Assembly: GCF_022601715.1 (NCBI RefSeq)
Contig: NZ_JAKVIM010000010.1
Span: 62,001-126,000 of the forward strand
Reading direction: 5' to 3'
DNA from: Acinetobacter zhairuonensis
GTDB lineage: Bacteria > Pseudomonadota > Gammaproteobacteria > Pseudomonadales > Moraxellaceae
Length of the DNA: 64,000 nt
Shown: positions 45,990 through 54,076 of the stretch, one piece after another
Position numbering within the stretch: the first letter of the stretch is position 1
Layout of the letters: each line of letters begins with the position of its first letter
Program-made: the position numbers and the translations under genes
The notes under the pieces: generated by a model
Databases searched by the model: none
What the model saw: the letters and a program-made list of their open reading frames with translations, nothing else
Told to the model about the DNA's origin: nothing

Positions 45990-47285
45990 ATGCAAAGTGA
46001 AAATGAAATATTCGCGTTAGTCGACGTGAATAATTGCTACGTCTCGTGTGAGCGTGTGTTTAATCCAGCATTAAATGATCGCCCGACCATTGTACTCAGC
46101 AACAATGACGGCTGTGCCGTGGCAAGAAGCCAGGAAGCAAAAGACTTAGGCATCAAGATGGGTGTTCCTGTATTCCAAATTCAGGATCTGATCAAACAGC
46201 ATAACATTCAGGTGCTATCCAGTAATTTCTCCTTATATGGCGAAATGTCTAGGCGCTTTATGGAGCTGCTTGGGGACTATGTTGCACCAGGAGACCAAGA
46301 GGTCTATTCCATTGATGAATGCTTTCTGAAGCTCACAGCTTATGAGCATCTATTTGACCTAACTGAATATGCTCAAGACATGAGAGCTAAAGCTTGGCGT
46401 TGGTTAGGATTACCCTGCTGCATTGGGATCGGTCGTTCTAAAACTGAAGCCAAGATTGCCAATCATCTCGCCAAAAAGAACAAGTTCTTCAATGGGGTGT
46501 GTAATCTGGCCCATATGGACCCATGCTCTACAGAAACGCTACTCTCACAAGTGGATGTATCGGAAGTTTGGGGCGTAGGCAGACAGAACTGTAAAAAGCT
46601 CAATGCCATGGGTGTGCAATCTGTTCTAGATCTGATTAATGCCAATCCTAAAGAAATTAAAAAGCAGTTCAGTATCGTGATGGAAAAGACGGTGCTTGAG
46701 CTACAGGGCCTTTCTTGTATTGACCTGAGTGATGATGCTGTAGCGAAGAAGCAAATCATCAGCAGTCGTTCATATGGCAACCCAGTGTATGAAATGGATG
46801 ACATCAAAGCTTCGGTTCGGCTTTATGTGGCCAGAGCAGTGAAGCGTATGCGGGAAGATGGCTCAATCTGCAAGATGATCGGTGTTTATATCCAAACCAG
46901 TCGCTTTGATAAGACTGAGCGCTACGCCCCATACATCGTGGTTCAGATGCATGAGCATACTGATGATCTACTGCTCATCACCAAAGCTGCGATGAAAGGT
47001 ATCGATCAGATATTTAAGAAGGGTTTTAAGTATAAAAAGGCGGGAATTGTGCTGCTCGAAATCACGGGTAAATCCAAGTTTGTGCCCGATCTATTCACGG
47101 ACTATTCGCACAAGCAAGAGCGCGAAAGGCTTTCAGATGCCATCGAAGCCATCAGTGAACGGTTTGGGAAGAATCTCGTCACGCTAGGCATTGCTAACAA
47201 TCAAGAAGCCTCATGGCACATGAATCAAAACCTTAGATCACCATCGTATTTAACCAAATGGTCTGACTTACCAAGAGTAGGATAA
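45990..47285 (+). CDS. umuC: UmuC-like Y-family DNA polymerase V subunit
   Basis: Palm motif [17 protein letters not shown] carries the first catalytic Asp, and [10 protein letters not shown] supplies the second Asp/Glu pair. The little finger and a C-terminal DUF4113-like tail follow ([19 protein letters not shown]). At 431 aa it is full length and all catalytic residues are present. It performs error-prone translesion synthesis with UmuD'2. ATG 45990 starts 14 bases after umuD. Phage-borne umuDC beside an endolysin gene is a known Acinetobacter prophage layout. Confidence 0.93.
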   Translation: MQSENEIFALVDVNNCYVSCERVFNPALNDRPTIVLSNNDGCAVARSQEAKDLGIKMGVPVFQIQDLIKQHNIQVLSSNFSLYGEMSRRFMELLGDYVAPGDQEVYSIDECFLKLTAYEHLFDLTEYAQDMRAKAWRWLGLPCCIGIGRSKTEAKIANHLAKKNKFFNGVCNLAHMDPCSTETLLSQVDVSEVWGVGRQNCKKLNAMGVQSVLDLINANPKEIKKQFSIVMEKTVLELQGLSCIDLSDDAVAKKQIISSRSYGNPVYEMDDIKASVRLYVARAVKRMREDGSICKMIGVYIQTSRFDKTERYAPYIVVQMHEHTDDLLLITKAAMKGIDQIFKKGFKYKKAGIVLLEITGKSKFVPDLFTDYSHKQERERLSDAIEAISERFGKNLVTLGIANNQEASWHMNQNLRSPSYLTKWSDLPRVG

Positions 47286-47288
47286 AAC

Positions 47289-47507
47289 ATGCACTTATTT
47301 AAATTAACTGACGAACAAATTACTCAACTCCTTATCCCGAAACGCTTTGTACCACCTACTCCACCTGAACATGAAGGCAAGAATATGGTATATGTTTTTG
47401 ATAGTGAGGATAAATTTGAACTAACTTATGATGAATTGGTGGAAATTATCAGTAAAGCCCGAATGGCTGGTCCGAAGTTGATACCAGTTTTAGGAACAGT
47501 GAACTGA
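47289..47507 (+). CDS. Small protein in the umuDC operon (72 aa)
   Basis: MHLFKLTDEQITQLLIPKRF starts three bases after umuC, so it is co-transcribed and likely coupled. It is acidic and soluble, with a Pro-rich turn PPTPPEHEG. No family recognised. It could be a Pol V accessory or simply a passenger. Confidence 0.65.
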   Translation: MHLFKLTDEQITQLLIPKRFVPPTPPEHEGKNMVYVFDSEDKFELTYDELVEIISKARMAGPKLIPVLGTVN

Positions 47508-47630
47508 ATTTTGAAGTATTTTTGATGTGTATTTTACTTTTGGTCTAGACGATATAATTCAGATCAACTTAACTATTTCAAGCTTGAACCATTGTAATTT
47601 ATACGTGGAACGTGAAAAATCACTAAAAAT

Positions 47631-47659
47631 CCGTTCTAGCGCGCTAAGCACTAGAACGG
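47631..47659 (+). terminator. 9-bp inverted repeat after the umuDC operon
   Basis: CCGTTCTAG (47631-47639) / CTAGAACGG (47651-47659) with an 11-base loop. No T-run follows, so it may be a weak terminator or part of the boundary of the adjacent dif module. Confidence 0.5.
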
Positions 47660-47699
47660 CTTCGACTAACATATTGAAGCTAAAAAGAATACTTTCAGT

Positions 47700-47727
47700 A
47701 TTTCGCATAACGTGCATTATGTTAATT
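47700..47727 (+). repeat. XerC/XerD recombination site (pdif-like), site 1
   Basis: XerC arm ATTTCGCATAA (47700-47710), core CGTGCA (47711-47716), XerD arm TTATGTTAATT (47717-47727). The arms match the plasmid-type dif consensus of Acinetobacter; the XerD arm differs from the E. coli dif arm by one base. Confidence 0.9.
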
Positions 47728-47794
47728 TTAGGAAAATTTAACTCCATCAGCAAAACAATGGGGCACTGCATATTGGCTTGTACTCCGCACAGAT

Positions 47795-48640
47795 TCATTC
47801 GGCAATACGTTTTAAGGTTTTTGGATCGACAGCGTAGCTCTCGATGAGTTTTTCAGAATTTTTTCGAATTAATTGCCAATCTTTTAAATGGACTCTGGCA
47901 AAGTTTGCAGTCAATCGCACCTTCATAAAGGGTTCCAAATTCCAACGCATCTGACATTGCGCAGCCAGCAAGCGGTGGATCACAAAATTATTACAATGAA
48001 TCAATGTAACAACTTTCCCTTGATTGTCTTTCTGTATGTACATATCGTCCGTTTTATCCAGACCATAATGACTAATCCATTCTGGATGTGGGCCATATTT
48101 ATCCAAACCAAATTCATTTTGATGGGCAGGGATATAAACATTAATGTAATGGACATTCTCCATATGTGTTTTACTTTTAATTTTATTATCCAATGTGTAA
48201 TTGATAAACGCAGCTGTTAAATTTGGGTGATAGCGAATCCCAGCATCGACTCCGATATGAACCCATTGATGATAGGGGGATTTTATATCCACTTTATATT
48301 GCCGATATGCCTCCTGGGGTGCATCTCGATATTTCACTAATGGCATACCCGTTGGATATTTCATATCCACACCAAATCCAGTAATCACCGAATTAAAATC
48401 CCGAGGAGGGTCTTTATAGCCTTTATACCGATGCTCCGGCTTTAAGACTGGAGAGTCCTCATATTCCAGAAAAATTGCATCCTCTCCCAAAAGTACGGCT
48501 TTACCGCCCAAATTGCCAACTCTATAAGGTAATCGATTGGGTCCCATTGGGCGTTTAAATTCAGCTTCGGTATTTTTTTGCTGCTCGCAGGCGGTTAAAA
48601 AGAGTGAACTTAGGAACACGGTTATGATTATTTTTTTCAT
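47795..48640 (-). CDS. Lipoprotein of unknown function, cargo of the dif module (281 aa)
   Basis: Signal peptide MKKIIITVFLSSLFLTAC with lipobox LTAC. The mature protein is soluble and beta-rich with many aromatics (PYHQWVHIGVDAGIRYH, ISHYGLDKTDDMYI) and a C-terminal basic helix. No catalytic motif or family was recognised. It is expected to be anchored in the membrane facing the periplasm. Its position between two Xer sites implies it arrived as a mobile unit rather than as a phage lysis gene. Confidence 0.78.
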   Translation of the reverse strand: MKKIIITVFLSSLFLTACEQQKNTEAEFKRPMGPNRLPYRVGNLGGKAVLLGEDAIFLEYEDSPVLKPEHRYKGYKDPPRDFNSVITGFGVDMKYPTGMPLVKYRDAPQEAYRQYKVDIKSPYHQWVHIGVDAGIRYHPNLTAAFINYTLDNKIKSKTHMENVHYINVYIPAHQNEFGLDKYGPHPEWISHYGLDKTDDMYIQKDNQGKVVTLIHCNNFVIHRLLAAQCQMRWNLEPFMKVRLTANFARVHLKDWQLIRKNSEKLIESYAVDPKTLKRIAE

Positions 48641-48728
48641 AGAGTCGTCATTCTTCTTTTAATCTCACTTTATCTTTTTATCATGCCATAAAAGCGATCA
48701 CCTTGAATTTTCTATCCGACAATCATCC

Positions 48729-48756
48729 ATTTAACATAATGGCGATTATACGAAAT
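48729..48756 (-). repeat. XerC/XerD recombination site (pdif-like), site 2
   Basis: Plus strand: XerD arm ATTTAACATAA (48729-48739), core TGGCGA (48740-48745), XerC arm TTATACGAAAT (48746-48756). Read on the minus strand these are ATTTCGTATAA and TTATGTTAAAT. The XerD arm is identical to that of E. coli dif. Confidence 0.92.
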
Positions 48757-48757
48757 T

Positions 48758-48773
48758 GCCCTCACTTGAGGGC
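48758..48773 (-). terminator. Hairpin after the endolysin gene, next to site 2
   Basis: GCCCTCA-CT-TGAGGGC, a perfect 7-bp stem 6 bases beyond the endolysin stop. Read leftward it continues into AATTTCG, the XerC arm, instead of a T-run. It looks like a terminator whose tail has been replaced. Confidence 0.65.
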
Positions 48774-48778
48774 TTTCT

Positions 48779-49324
48779 TCACACAACTACCCGATTCAAA
48801 ACCCAACCAAAGAAGTACTTCTCTTGCGAGGGGTTACGCTCAGCAATTTCAATGTAGCGATTACCCTGCAATATATTTAGAACTCGTAATAAGGCGGTTT
48901 CACCATCTTTCTCCCGCTTGGTCAAGTAAGTTTTTAAGGCTGATAAAGTTGCAGGTCCGTAGATGCCATCCACAGCCAAATCAGACCAACCTTCCTTGCC
49001 TTGGTTATTGAGAAGATTAAGTGCTCGCTGCAGCAATGGCTTTGCAAAGACAACACCGCAATTCACACCAGTATCAAGCAGCTCTTCAGCAACTTTAGAG
49101 TTGATGGTGTTCACTTGATCAAAGCGTGGTGATGTCCAGTATTGTTTTTTATAAATAGCTTTGGCTGTATCGAGAGGTAAATCTCGCATGTGACCTTTGT
49201 AACCATTTGCTCGGGCAACTGCTTCAGTAATGCCGTATTTGGTCGCACCTCCGCGATCGGTTGGATCATTAACGTAGCCACCTTCTCGCTGGATCAATTC
49301 ATTTAAAAACTGTTCAATATTCAT
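48779..49324 (-). CDS. Phage endolysin, glycoside hydrolase 108 type
   Basis: The 181-aa protein begins with a GH108 muramidase domain: IQREGGYVNDPTDRGGATKY contains the catalytic Glu14. A C-terminal peptidoglycan-binding_3 region follows (about 110-175, LAVDGIYGPATLSALKTYL). It cleaves host peptidoglycan at lysis. There is no signal peptide, so export would rely on the holin. A terminator and the sequence AGGAAAG precede its start. The holin gene is directly upstream. Confidence 0.92.
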   Translation of the reverse strand: MNIEQFLNELIQREGGYVNDPTDRGGATKYGITEAVARANGYKGHMRDLPLDTAKAIYKKQYWTSPRFDQVNTINSKVAEELLDTGVNCGVVFAKPLLQRALNLLNNQGKEGWSDLAVDGIYGPATLSALKTYLTKREKDGETALLRVLNILQGNRYIEIAERNPSQEKYFFGWVLNRVVV

Positions 49325-49344
49325 TTCACTTTCCTATAGGCAAT

Positions 49345-49364
49345 AAAAAACCGCCCGAAGGCGG
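49345..49364 (-). terminator. Intrinsic terminator between holin and endolysin genes
   Basis: Read leftward: CCGCC-TTCG-GGCGG then T6, a textbook UUCG hairpin terminator. It lies only 20 bases upstream of the endolysin start codon. Confidence 0.9.
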
Positions 49365-49381
49365 CATTGATTTGATTATCT

Positions 49382-49768
49382 TTAATTGCTTAAATCGTCT
49401 TTTGTTTGCTTAAGCTCTTTCACCACTTCAATAATGGTCTTCCCTTCCTGCCTGTTTATGAAGTTGAAAGTCCACCGCACAATAGCCCATCCAGGTAATC
49501 CACACACAAAGAAGAATCCACCCAAGGCAATCATTCCCCAAATATCTGTCACCCATTCATGCAACCCCCATTTCACGATAATGAAAGCACCACCCGTAAG
49601 GCTTGAGATAACCGTACAAATCAAGCCAACCGCCCACTCTTGAGGCGAACGTGGCAAGCGCATCATAATGACCACTGTTGCAACTAGTGTAATGGCAAGC
49701 GTGATGATTACTGCAGCGCCATAGAATTTTAAAAAAGCAGCAATACCACTTGTAGAGACTGGCTCCAT
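49382..49768 (-). CDS. Phage holin
   Basis: About 128 aa with three to four hydrophobic helices (about 10-35, 45-65, 75-100), a positively charged C-terminal tail and position directly before the endolysin. ATG 49768 (MEPVSTSG) is preferred to GTG 49819 because GGGGA precedes it. It is expected to make the inner-membrane lesion that lets the endolysin reach the wall. Confidence 0.78.
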   Translation of the reverse strand: MEPVSTSGIAAFLKFYGAAVIITLAITLVATVVIMMRLPRSPQEWAVGLICTVISSLTGGAFIIVKWGLHEWVTDIWGMIALGGFFFVCGLPGWAIVRWTFNFINRQEGKTIIEVVKELKQTKDDLSN

Positions 49769-49791
49769 ATATTTCCCCAAATTTTTGACAT

Positions 49792-49812
49792 AAAAAAAAC
49801 CGCTTAACGCGG
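49792..49812 (-). terminator. Short terminator-like hairpin before the holin gene
   Basis: Read leftward: CCGC-GTTAA-GCGG followed by T8. The stem is short (4-5 bp) but the T-run is long. Confidence 0.65.
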
Positions 49813-49829
49813 CACTCACTTCTTCTCAC

Positions 49830-50060
49830 TTAAACTTCAATATTCATGACTTCACCTGCAGGTGCACTCCTTACAATCAATTGTCCCCGAACAAATACCC
49901 TGCTACCCATTTGAAATACCGTGGCAGCAGTACAGGCCACTAAACCAGAGCCATCGATGACCAATACCTTATAGTTTGGATGCTCAGCATTCTGAACCGT
50001 GCCTACAAACTCAGACTCTTTTGGAATAAGGTCCAGCAGACGTTTATATGCATTACTCAT
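49830..50060 (-). CDS. Small phage tail-associated protein (76 aa), unknown
   Basis: MSNAYKRLLDLIPKESEFVG then a compact beta region (VLVIDGSGLVACTAATVFQM, VFVRGQLIVRSAPAGEVMNI) suggestive of a small OB-like barrel. ATG 50060 overlaps the end of the hub-like gene by 8 bases, so it belongs to the tail operon. It may be a baseplate or tail-tip component; no family recognised. Confidence 0.62.
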   Translation of the reverse strand: MSNAYKRLLDLIPKESEFVGTVQNAEHPNYKVLVIDGSGLVACTAATVFQMGSRVFVRGQLIVRSAPAGEVMNIEV

Positions 50061-52005
50061 AATTGACACGCTCCACAGTTACGGTTTGTGTGACTTTGGT
50101 ATAGGTGAATGAGTAGCTCACTGAATCTACAATTCCCCACCACTCTGCATTAAATGCCAGGACATCTGCAGGTTTGCATTGACCAATTTCTTGGGTTAAA
50201 GGCATGGTAAATGTATGCATCTCTACCATTCCCGCTTTAGCCAACGCGGTCTTGCTATAAGCCCCCATCACCGATGCGGAGGTGAACAGCTTATTGTTGA
50301 CCGTCTCGACCAACACATCCCCACTAGTGCCTGTACGTTTCACCAGCCCTGTAGCGCCTGTCTTGTCATTGGTTAGGCTGATACCGTTATAGTTTGGATA
50401 GATTTCATAATCTGTAGATTGGTCGGTGATGATCGACTCAGGCAACAAAATGTCATAGTCATTAGTACTCATCGAATCCCAGAAGGTTTTCTTATACAGC
50501 GGCTTGATCGTAATCGCCTGACTATCTGCCTCGCTATATACCAAACCTCCACCTGCAGATGCGATTTCTTGAATGGCTTTGATTGGCGTCAATCCTGAGT
50601 AACTGAAGCTCTCCGTTGGAACAATCCAGCCTAATGCATCGATCAATTGCCAATTCAAACCAAGATCAGGATAAGCTGATCGATCAATCTCAGCTTGAAC
50701 CAGTTGTACAGACGTACGCTCATTCTCCTGAAGGAACGCCCGAGGCGGTGAAGATGGTGAATCCAACAAAGCTGATGGACTACGGCCCGTCAATGTATAA
50801 GTTTCTTGAGCAAACTGCCGTGATCGTGTGCGGTTCTCCAGCAGCATCAAATGCTCAAAGCCATTCACTACAATTTTCAAGATTACAGGTTGCCCTGCAA
50901 TTGGATCAAGCTTTGACAATTCTGAGGCAGGAATCACCAAGCTATAGGACCAACACCAACTCTGCCGATCGGTACGGTAGTTCCCGCTTAGCACATTCAT
51001 GTTCAGCCCATTATCAAAGCGCGTTACGCTAATTTCATTCACGATATACCACCATGGTTTTGGAGCTATTGCGGGTATACAGTCATCTGCACCGAAATTT
51101 AAAATGACGTTGTGTGGATCAACATCAATACACAAGCAGTTAAAATCTAGATCACCACTCCCCACATATTGTGGAACTTGAGGTTCTGGCCACGGTTGAA
51201 TGGAATGTTTTCGATAGTGGATAGGTTTAGCGTTATCCCACTCGATTGAGTCGAATGTCATCAGCTCAAGACCTTTGTCCCATTCAAAGTGATAGCGTTT
51301 CTCAAACTGCCTTGCCACCTCATGACTGAACGTGATCTGCTTACGCCTACGAATCATTTCTTCATAAAGAAGTGTGGACTGAATCCGTAGTTTCGCACTC
51401 TCACCCCAATCCAGATGTGTCGAAATTCTGATTCTCTGATTTTCTTGCCACACCATGGACCAGTTACGCGGCAAGGATTTGCCTTGTTGGAAGACTTGCT
51501 GAATACTTTGACTGAGTACCAGACTGGCATCATATCCAACAGATACTGCATTAGAGTGTGTCAAACCTTGCTCAAAAATAAAGGCGCTGTGATGCGCCTT
51601 AGAGATTGATTTTGACCACAATGGTTCAGTAGCTGTTAGTCTTGTTGCTGCCTGCTGCTGACCAAACCCATGATATCCATTCACCCCAAGGATAAAATTG
51701 ATATCAAACAAAGCTGGGATTAGGCTTGTAAAACTGGTATCGATCACGGCATGAACAACTGCAATATTGTCCGCATAAACCGCCTGAATATTCGCTGTGA
51801 ATGCAGTATTAACCACAGCATCAATACGGTTAGTGCCTGTGTATGTCGCCTGGATATCTGCAACAAAATCGGTACGGATAGCTGCATTGATTGTTGCAAA
51901 AATCTCACCCGACTCAGCACCAAAGTTTAATTCAGTGCTGCCAGTAGCCAGATCCTTAAAATTTAAAACAACATTGTCACCAGATGGTGGGATGTAATCT
52001 GACAC
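50053..52005 (-). CDS. Phage tail hub/tip-like protein (650 aa)
   Basis: The start is GTG 52005 with GAGG seven bases upstream. The N-terminal ~110 residues hold three ~22-residue repeats (INAAIRTDFVADIQATY, IDAVVNTAFTANIQAVY, VHAVIDTSFTSLIPALF), and two VxLNFG segments occur (about residue 13 and 305). The C-terminal ~330 residues (SALLDSPSSPP, then PIKAIQEIASAGGGLVYSE, ADVLAFNAEWWGIVDSVSYS) resemble the hub/baseplate proteins that cap long tails. The protein is large and chimeric, suggesting module exchange in the N-terminal half. Confidence 0.72.
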   Translation of the reverse strand: MSDYIPPSGDNVVLNFKDLATGSTELNFGAESGEIFATINAAIRTDFVADIQATYTGTNRIDAVVNTAFTANIQAVYADNIAVVHAVIDTSFTSLIPALFDINFILGVNGYHGFGQQQAATRLTATEPLWSKSISKAHHSAFIFEQGLTHSNAVSVGYDASLVLSQSIQQVFQQGKSLPRNWSMVWQENQRIRISTHLDWGESAKLRIQSTLLYEEMIRRRKQITFSHEVARQFEKRYHFEWDKGLELMTFDSIEWDNAKPIHYRKHSIQPWPEPQVPQYVGSGDLDFNCLCIDVDPHNVILNFGADDCIPAIAPKPWWYIVNEISVTRFDNGLNMNVLSGNYRTDRQSWCWSYSLVIPASELSKLDPIAGQPVILKIVVNGFEHLMLLENRTRSRQFAQETYTLTGRSPSALLDSPSSPPRAFLQENERTSVQLVQAEIDRSAYPDLGLNWQLIDALGWIVPTESFSYSGLTPIKAIQEIASAGGGLVYSEADSQAITIKPLYKKTFWDSMSTNDYDILLPESIITDQSTDYEIYPNYNGISLTNDKTGATGLVKRTGTSGDVLVETVNNKLFTSASVMGAYSKTALAKAGMVEMHTFTMPLTQEIGQCKPADVLAFNAEWWGIVDSVSYSFTYTKVTQTVTVERVNYE

Positions 52006-52017
52006 ATGGCCACCTCA

Positions 52018-52413
52018 TTATGTCGTTGGAGTGAATGTTATCGCACTGATGCTAACCGTTCCGCCAAGCACCATGTCAGCTGAATTCAACGTGATATCTG
52101 CGCCCACTGAGAAATCTGCGACCGTATCACCATTGCCATTGATTAAACGTGCCCATATAGCGGTGCCTGTTTTAATGACGGTACCAGCCTCAGTAGGCTC
52201 AAGTGAGATACTGTTTACATTGACAGCACGTAAGCATGGTTTCGGCAATGACAGCGAAACCAACCTTGCTGATTCATATGAATCAATTAAGGTGCTTGAG
52301 GGCTTTGAATCATCATAAAAAACTAAGGTAGCATTATTGCTACCTTGATCTATGTAATTGGCTAGGGCTTGCAACTGCGCAAGTCCAGCAAATAAAGATG
52401 GAATTACACTCAT
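52018..52413 (-). CDS. Phage structural protein (131 aa), unknown
   Basis: The first 25 residues are helical (MSVIPSLFAGLAQLQALANY), the rest beta-rich and small-residue rich (ADITLNSADMVLGGTVSISA), typical of virion surface proteins. It starts within the stop of the preceding gene (ATGA) and ends 12 bases before the hub-like gene, so it is in the tail operon. Confidence 0.62.
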   Translation of the reverse strand: MSVIPSLFAGLAQLQALANYIDQGSNNATLVFYDDSKPSSTLIDSYESARLVSLSLPKPCLRAVNVNSISLEPTEAGTVIKTGTAIWARLINGNGDTVADFSVGADITLNSADMVLGGTVSISAITFTPTT

Positions 52414-52706
52414 TTTGGTACCACCATATCTTGAATGACTGCATTAAATTGCTGCTTTTGATCAAATGCCACAATAAAAGTTTTTAAATTGGTATTTAAC
52501 CCTAAAAACTGATAATTGCCATTTTGGTCGGGCTTGCATATAGCAATTGGCTGTAGATTGGCTTTGTTGTACAGTACTAAAGTTGCATCTTTATATTGCT
52601 GACCCAGCTTTTTAACTGACCCTGCAACTTTCGCAATCACAGGGCCAGTATTAATATTTTGAAGTAAATTTGATGATGGTCCAGCTTTTCGAGCACAAGG
52701 CTTCAT
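52410..52706 (-). CDS. Small phage structural protein (98 aa), unknown
   Basis: Basic start MKPCARKAGPSSNL followed by a beta-sandwich-like region (ATLVLYNKANLQPIAICKPD, NYQFLGLNTNLKTFIVAFD) resembling a carboxypeptidase-regulatory/Ig-like module. It has ATGA overlaps on both sides, so it is translated together with its neighbours. Confidence 0.6.
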   Translation of the reverse strand: MKPCARKAGPSSNLLQNINTGPVIAKVAGSVKKLGQQYKDATLVLYNKANLQPIAICKPDQNGNYQFLGLNTNLKTFIVAFDQKQQFNAVIQDMVVPK

Positions 52707-54022
52707 TCAATCTCTCCAAGATAAAATATAGGACTACCAATAGTTCCGGAGTCATTGATGTATATCCCATCCGCTACGTACATTGAAGTGTCTGACAGGA
52801 TTGGAGTTGCCTGTGCGAGTGCACCATAGTTCTTACCATTGTAATAGACGTGTTTCAAAGTGCCACGCAAATAGTTCTGCTGATCTACCAAAGGTATTTG
52901 CAGTGCAGCTAGATTATTGGGTGAGTATAAATTACTGTTGCCACTACGAAAGTCTGGCATCTGTGGAGTGGCATAAACGTGGTCAGATATACGAGTAGCT
53001 TCATCAAACCGAGGTAAAAAGCATCTACTCATAGCTGCACCAAGAGCAAAAGGTAACCCACCATGAGGTACGGTTGAGCTTAAAGCCACAGTCGCACTTG
53101 CAGCCGCCCTGTACAACGTAGTCATTAAGAACCAGTTTGGAACCACATCGTTCTTATGAGCAGCATCAAACAACCCGCAACCAGAAAGCATTTTTAGGGT
53201 TGTTGAAGTGTCAGACGGTCTTATGAAATAAAAAGCGTCTCTGTCACCGATAAGGGTGAAGGCTCTATTTCCAGCCGCTTGCGCTGCGGTTTCTAGTGCA
53301 GCATTATTTACTGAGTTAGACCTAGTCCAGTACCATTTAGACCAACCACGTGTTACCCCTGTACCAGTACCCGTTATATCAAAATTAAGAGCTACATTAG
53401 CTCCGGATAGGGGCAGTTGTACCTTGGAGGTATCAGTGTAATCATCAATATGTGTCATATTTTCGATTAAACCGACCATAGCAGATTTAGCATAGGTCGA
53501 AGTGTAAACCCCACTTGTCCCATCAGGGCTAGTCAGACTCTCATCCACCCTAATAAATGGATGTGCTGCAGATGGATCTTTTGCACGGTAGACACGCTTA
53601 ACATCATTGGTATCACGGAAAACTCTGTCATAGCCAAGTGAAGCCAACTTTGCAGAACCAAGACTTGAAATGTTAACTATTGGCGGATTATCAACAGTAC
53701 GAATGATCCCTTTTAAAATTAGCTGATTATTTACTGGAACTCCTTTGATGCGGTATTTGCCATTAATGTGTCGTGAGACCCCGTCAACGCTAACATCAGC
53801 AAAGTCGGATAATTCTATAATCTGAAATAGCATGCAGTTATGTGCAGCATAAAGTGTCAAATGAATATCACCTTGTTCATCAATCGAAGCACTGGTGATT
53901 TGCGTTAACTCAATGCCTGCCACTAAAGCCTTATCAAGTAAACGGATCAAGTCACCCCAGTTATTTCCAAGGGTCAAGCCATTTAAATGACTGAAATACT
54001 GAACATCGACATCTGTTGCCAT
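52703..54022 (-). CDS. Phage tail-fibre-like virion protein (439 aa)
   Basis: No transmembrane segment; repetitive short beta strands with many Asn, Gly, Thr and Tyr. The N-terminal ~100 residues look like a virion anchor (VQYFSHLNGLTLGNNWGDLI). The central and C-terminal parts include KWYWTRSNSVNN and GGLPFALGAAMSRCF, of unknown fold. Position after the repeated tail proteins suggests a fibre or receptor-binding subunit. It overlaps the next gene by ATGA. Confidence 0.6.
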   Translation of the reverse strand: MATDVDVQYFSHLNGLTLGNNWGDLIRLLDKALVAGIELTQITSASIDEQGDIHLTLYAAHNCMLFQIIELSDFADVSVDGVSRHINGKYRIKGVPVNNQLILKGIIRTVDNPPIVNISSLGSAKLASLGYDRVFRDTNDVKRVYRAKDPSAAHPFIRVDESLTSPDGTSGVYTSTYAKSAMVGLIENMTHIDDYTDTSKVQLPLSGANVALNFDITGTGTGVTRGWSKWYWTRSNSVNNAALETAAQAAGNRAFTLIGDRDAFYFIRPSDTSTTLKMLSGCGLFDAAHKNDVVPNWFLMTTLYRAAASATVALSSTVPHGGLPFALGAAMSRCFLPRFDEATRISDHVYATPQMPDFRSGNSNLYSPNNLAALQIPLVDQQNYLRGTLKHVYYNGKNYGALAQATPILSDTSMYVADGIYINDSGTIGSPIFYLGEIE

Positions 54023-54036
54023 AATTCTTTACTCAA

Positions 54037-54061
54037 TAAAAAGACCGCTAAAAAAGCGGCC
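54037..54061 (-). terminator. Terminator-like hairpin before the fibre-like gene
   Basis: Read leftward: GGCCGCT-TTTTT-AGCGGTC (one G-T pair) then T5. It lies 15 bases upstream of the next start codon. Confidence 0.72.
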
Positions 54062-54076
54062 ATATCTGAATGAAAT

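Larger units (their letters stand above)
47700..48756. mobile_element. dif module: one lipoprotein gene between two inverted XerC/XerD sites
   Basis: The 1057-bp segment is bounded by site 1 (47700-47727, XerC arm to XerD arm) and site 2 (48729-48756, XerD arm to XerC arm). The cores differ (CGTGCA and, in the XerC-to-XerD sense, TCGCCA). Inverted flanking sites with unlike cores are the defining layout of Acinetobacter plasmid dif modules, which move by host XerCD recombination. The only cargo is the 281-aa lipoprotein gene. Occurrence inside a chromosomal prophage is unusual. Confidence 0.85.

Noticed and set aside
47527..47847. Plus-strand open frame across the first Xer site
   Set aside because: No ribosome-binding site, poor composition, and it overlaps the lipoprotein gene end and the site itself.
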